DNA of 37,498 nucleotides from a virus: the IMG/VR virus record IMGVR_UViG_3300035183_000116, positions 1 through 37,498 of that record; one strand, 5' to 3'. The translations under genes and the position numbers were made by a program. This document shows, piece after piece, positions 37,186 through 37,498 of this stretch (its first letter is position 1; each line of letters begins with the position of its first letter). The notes beneath the pieces were generated by a model. It did not search any database and was not told the DNA's origin. It saw only the letters and a list, made by a program, of their open reading frames with translations.

Positions 37186-37498
37186 CGCCGATGAAGATCG
37201 ACCTTCCCTATCTCTATAATGAGCCGGACCATCGGGGAAATCCGAGGCTGTACGTCCGCAAGGGTGGACGGCGGATCAGGATCAGGGAGCGGCCGGGCAC
37301 CGCAGCATTCATCGAGGCATACAACGAAGCCATCCGCCGCCTTCCGGCGCCATCCCGGCCCAATGCTCCGATGGTCACGCCAGCGCGCCGCGGCACCTTT
37401 GGATGGCTGGCTGCGCAGTATTTCAGTTCCTCAGAGTTTCGCGCCTTCAACGGCCGTTCGCAAGCCACCCGACGCGGCGTGATCGAGGGGTGCCTGAT
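37182..37498 (+). CDS. int: Tyrosine integrase, 5' part (continues at base 1 of the circle)
   Basis: The gene begins MTPMKIDLPYLYNEPDHRGN and runs off the end of the window in frame with the part at 3-992. This end supplies the true N-terminus. From 37276 on it repeats the left end with one silent base change. Its start overlaps the stop of the small partner gene. Confidence 0.95.
   Translation, partial: MTPMKIDLPYLYNEPDHRGNPRLYVRKGGRRIRIRERPGTAAFIEAYNEAIRRLPAPSRPNAPMVTPARRGTFGWLAAQYFSSSEFRAFNGRSQATRRGVIEGCL
37276..37498. repeat. Right copy of terminal direct repeat
   Basis: Matches 1-223 except A at 37403 for C at 128. Removing one copy closes the circle at about 37,275 bp. Headful-packaged P22-like phages have circularly permuted genomes and often give such ends in assemblies. 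Confidence 0.95.

Overview
The window is one complete temperate phage (or prophage) genome, read once round a circle. Its last 223 bases repeat its first 223, and the integrase gene runs across this junction, so the unit is about 37,275 bp. The head genes are P22-like: portal, gp4-like adaptor, gp10-like DNA-stabilisation protein and several injection-type proteins, with no tape-measure or tail-tube genes. This points to a short-tailed (podovirus-like) virion. GC content is high outside the tail fibres. The style of the small genes and the integrase suggests an alphaproteobacterial host, probably Hyphomicrobiales (Rhizobiales). The host call is inference.

Layout. (1) 36997-37498 and 1-992, plus strand: a small partner gene and a tyrosine integrase. 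An attP-like region (993-1237) follows, with arm-type repeats around a tRNA-like core. (2) 1238-1988, plus strand: small genes and the decayed remains of two phage genes (DUF4326-like and DUF2815-like). (3) 1915-6665, minus strand: lysis and host-interaction block with a Pam3-gp28-like holin, GH108 endolysin, M15 peptidase, alpha/beta hydrolase, small membrane and lipoprotein-like proteins, a metallophosphoesterase and an HExxH protein. (4) 6698-10963, minus: tail fibre and receptor-binding genes, partly AT-rich. (5) 11041-11448, plus: two small membrane ORFs between the fibre and injection modules. (6) 11275-24187, minus: injection proteins, stabilisation protein, adaptor, capsid accessory protein, major capsid, scaffold, portal and both terminase subunits. 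(7) 24349-25189, minus: two small genes, one possibly regulatory. (8) 25190-25424: a structured boundary with a 16-bp-stem hairpin and seven copies of a 9-bp iteron. (9) 25388-34244, minus: a tightly overlapping replication and recombination operon with primase-helicase, Cas4-like nuclease, DUF669-like SSB, Sak4-like ATPase, VRR-NUC nuclease, adenine methyltransferase-like protein, sliding-clamp-like protein and HTH proteins. (10) 34283-35388: immunity region with two divergent XRE repressors and palindromic operators. (11) 35389-36997, plus: accessory genes leading into integrase.

The repressor pair probably controls two divergent programmes. The leftward one covers early replication genes and then the late virion and lysis genes. 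The rightward one covers accessory genes and then integrase. The iteron and hairpin region sits exactly where the leftward early genes end and the late genes begin. Three further RNA-hairpin signals lie at junctions inside the late operon.

I found no rRNA, CRISPR array, reverse transcriptase or complete tRNA. The least explained elements are the early/late boundary region, the shared-loop hairpins between portal and scaffold, the terminator-like hairpin inside the collar-fibre gene, and the plus-strand membrane ORFs.
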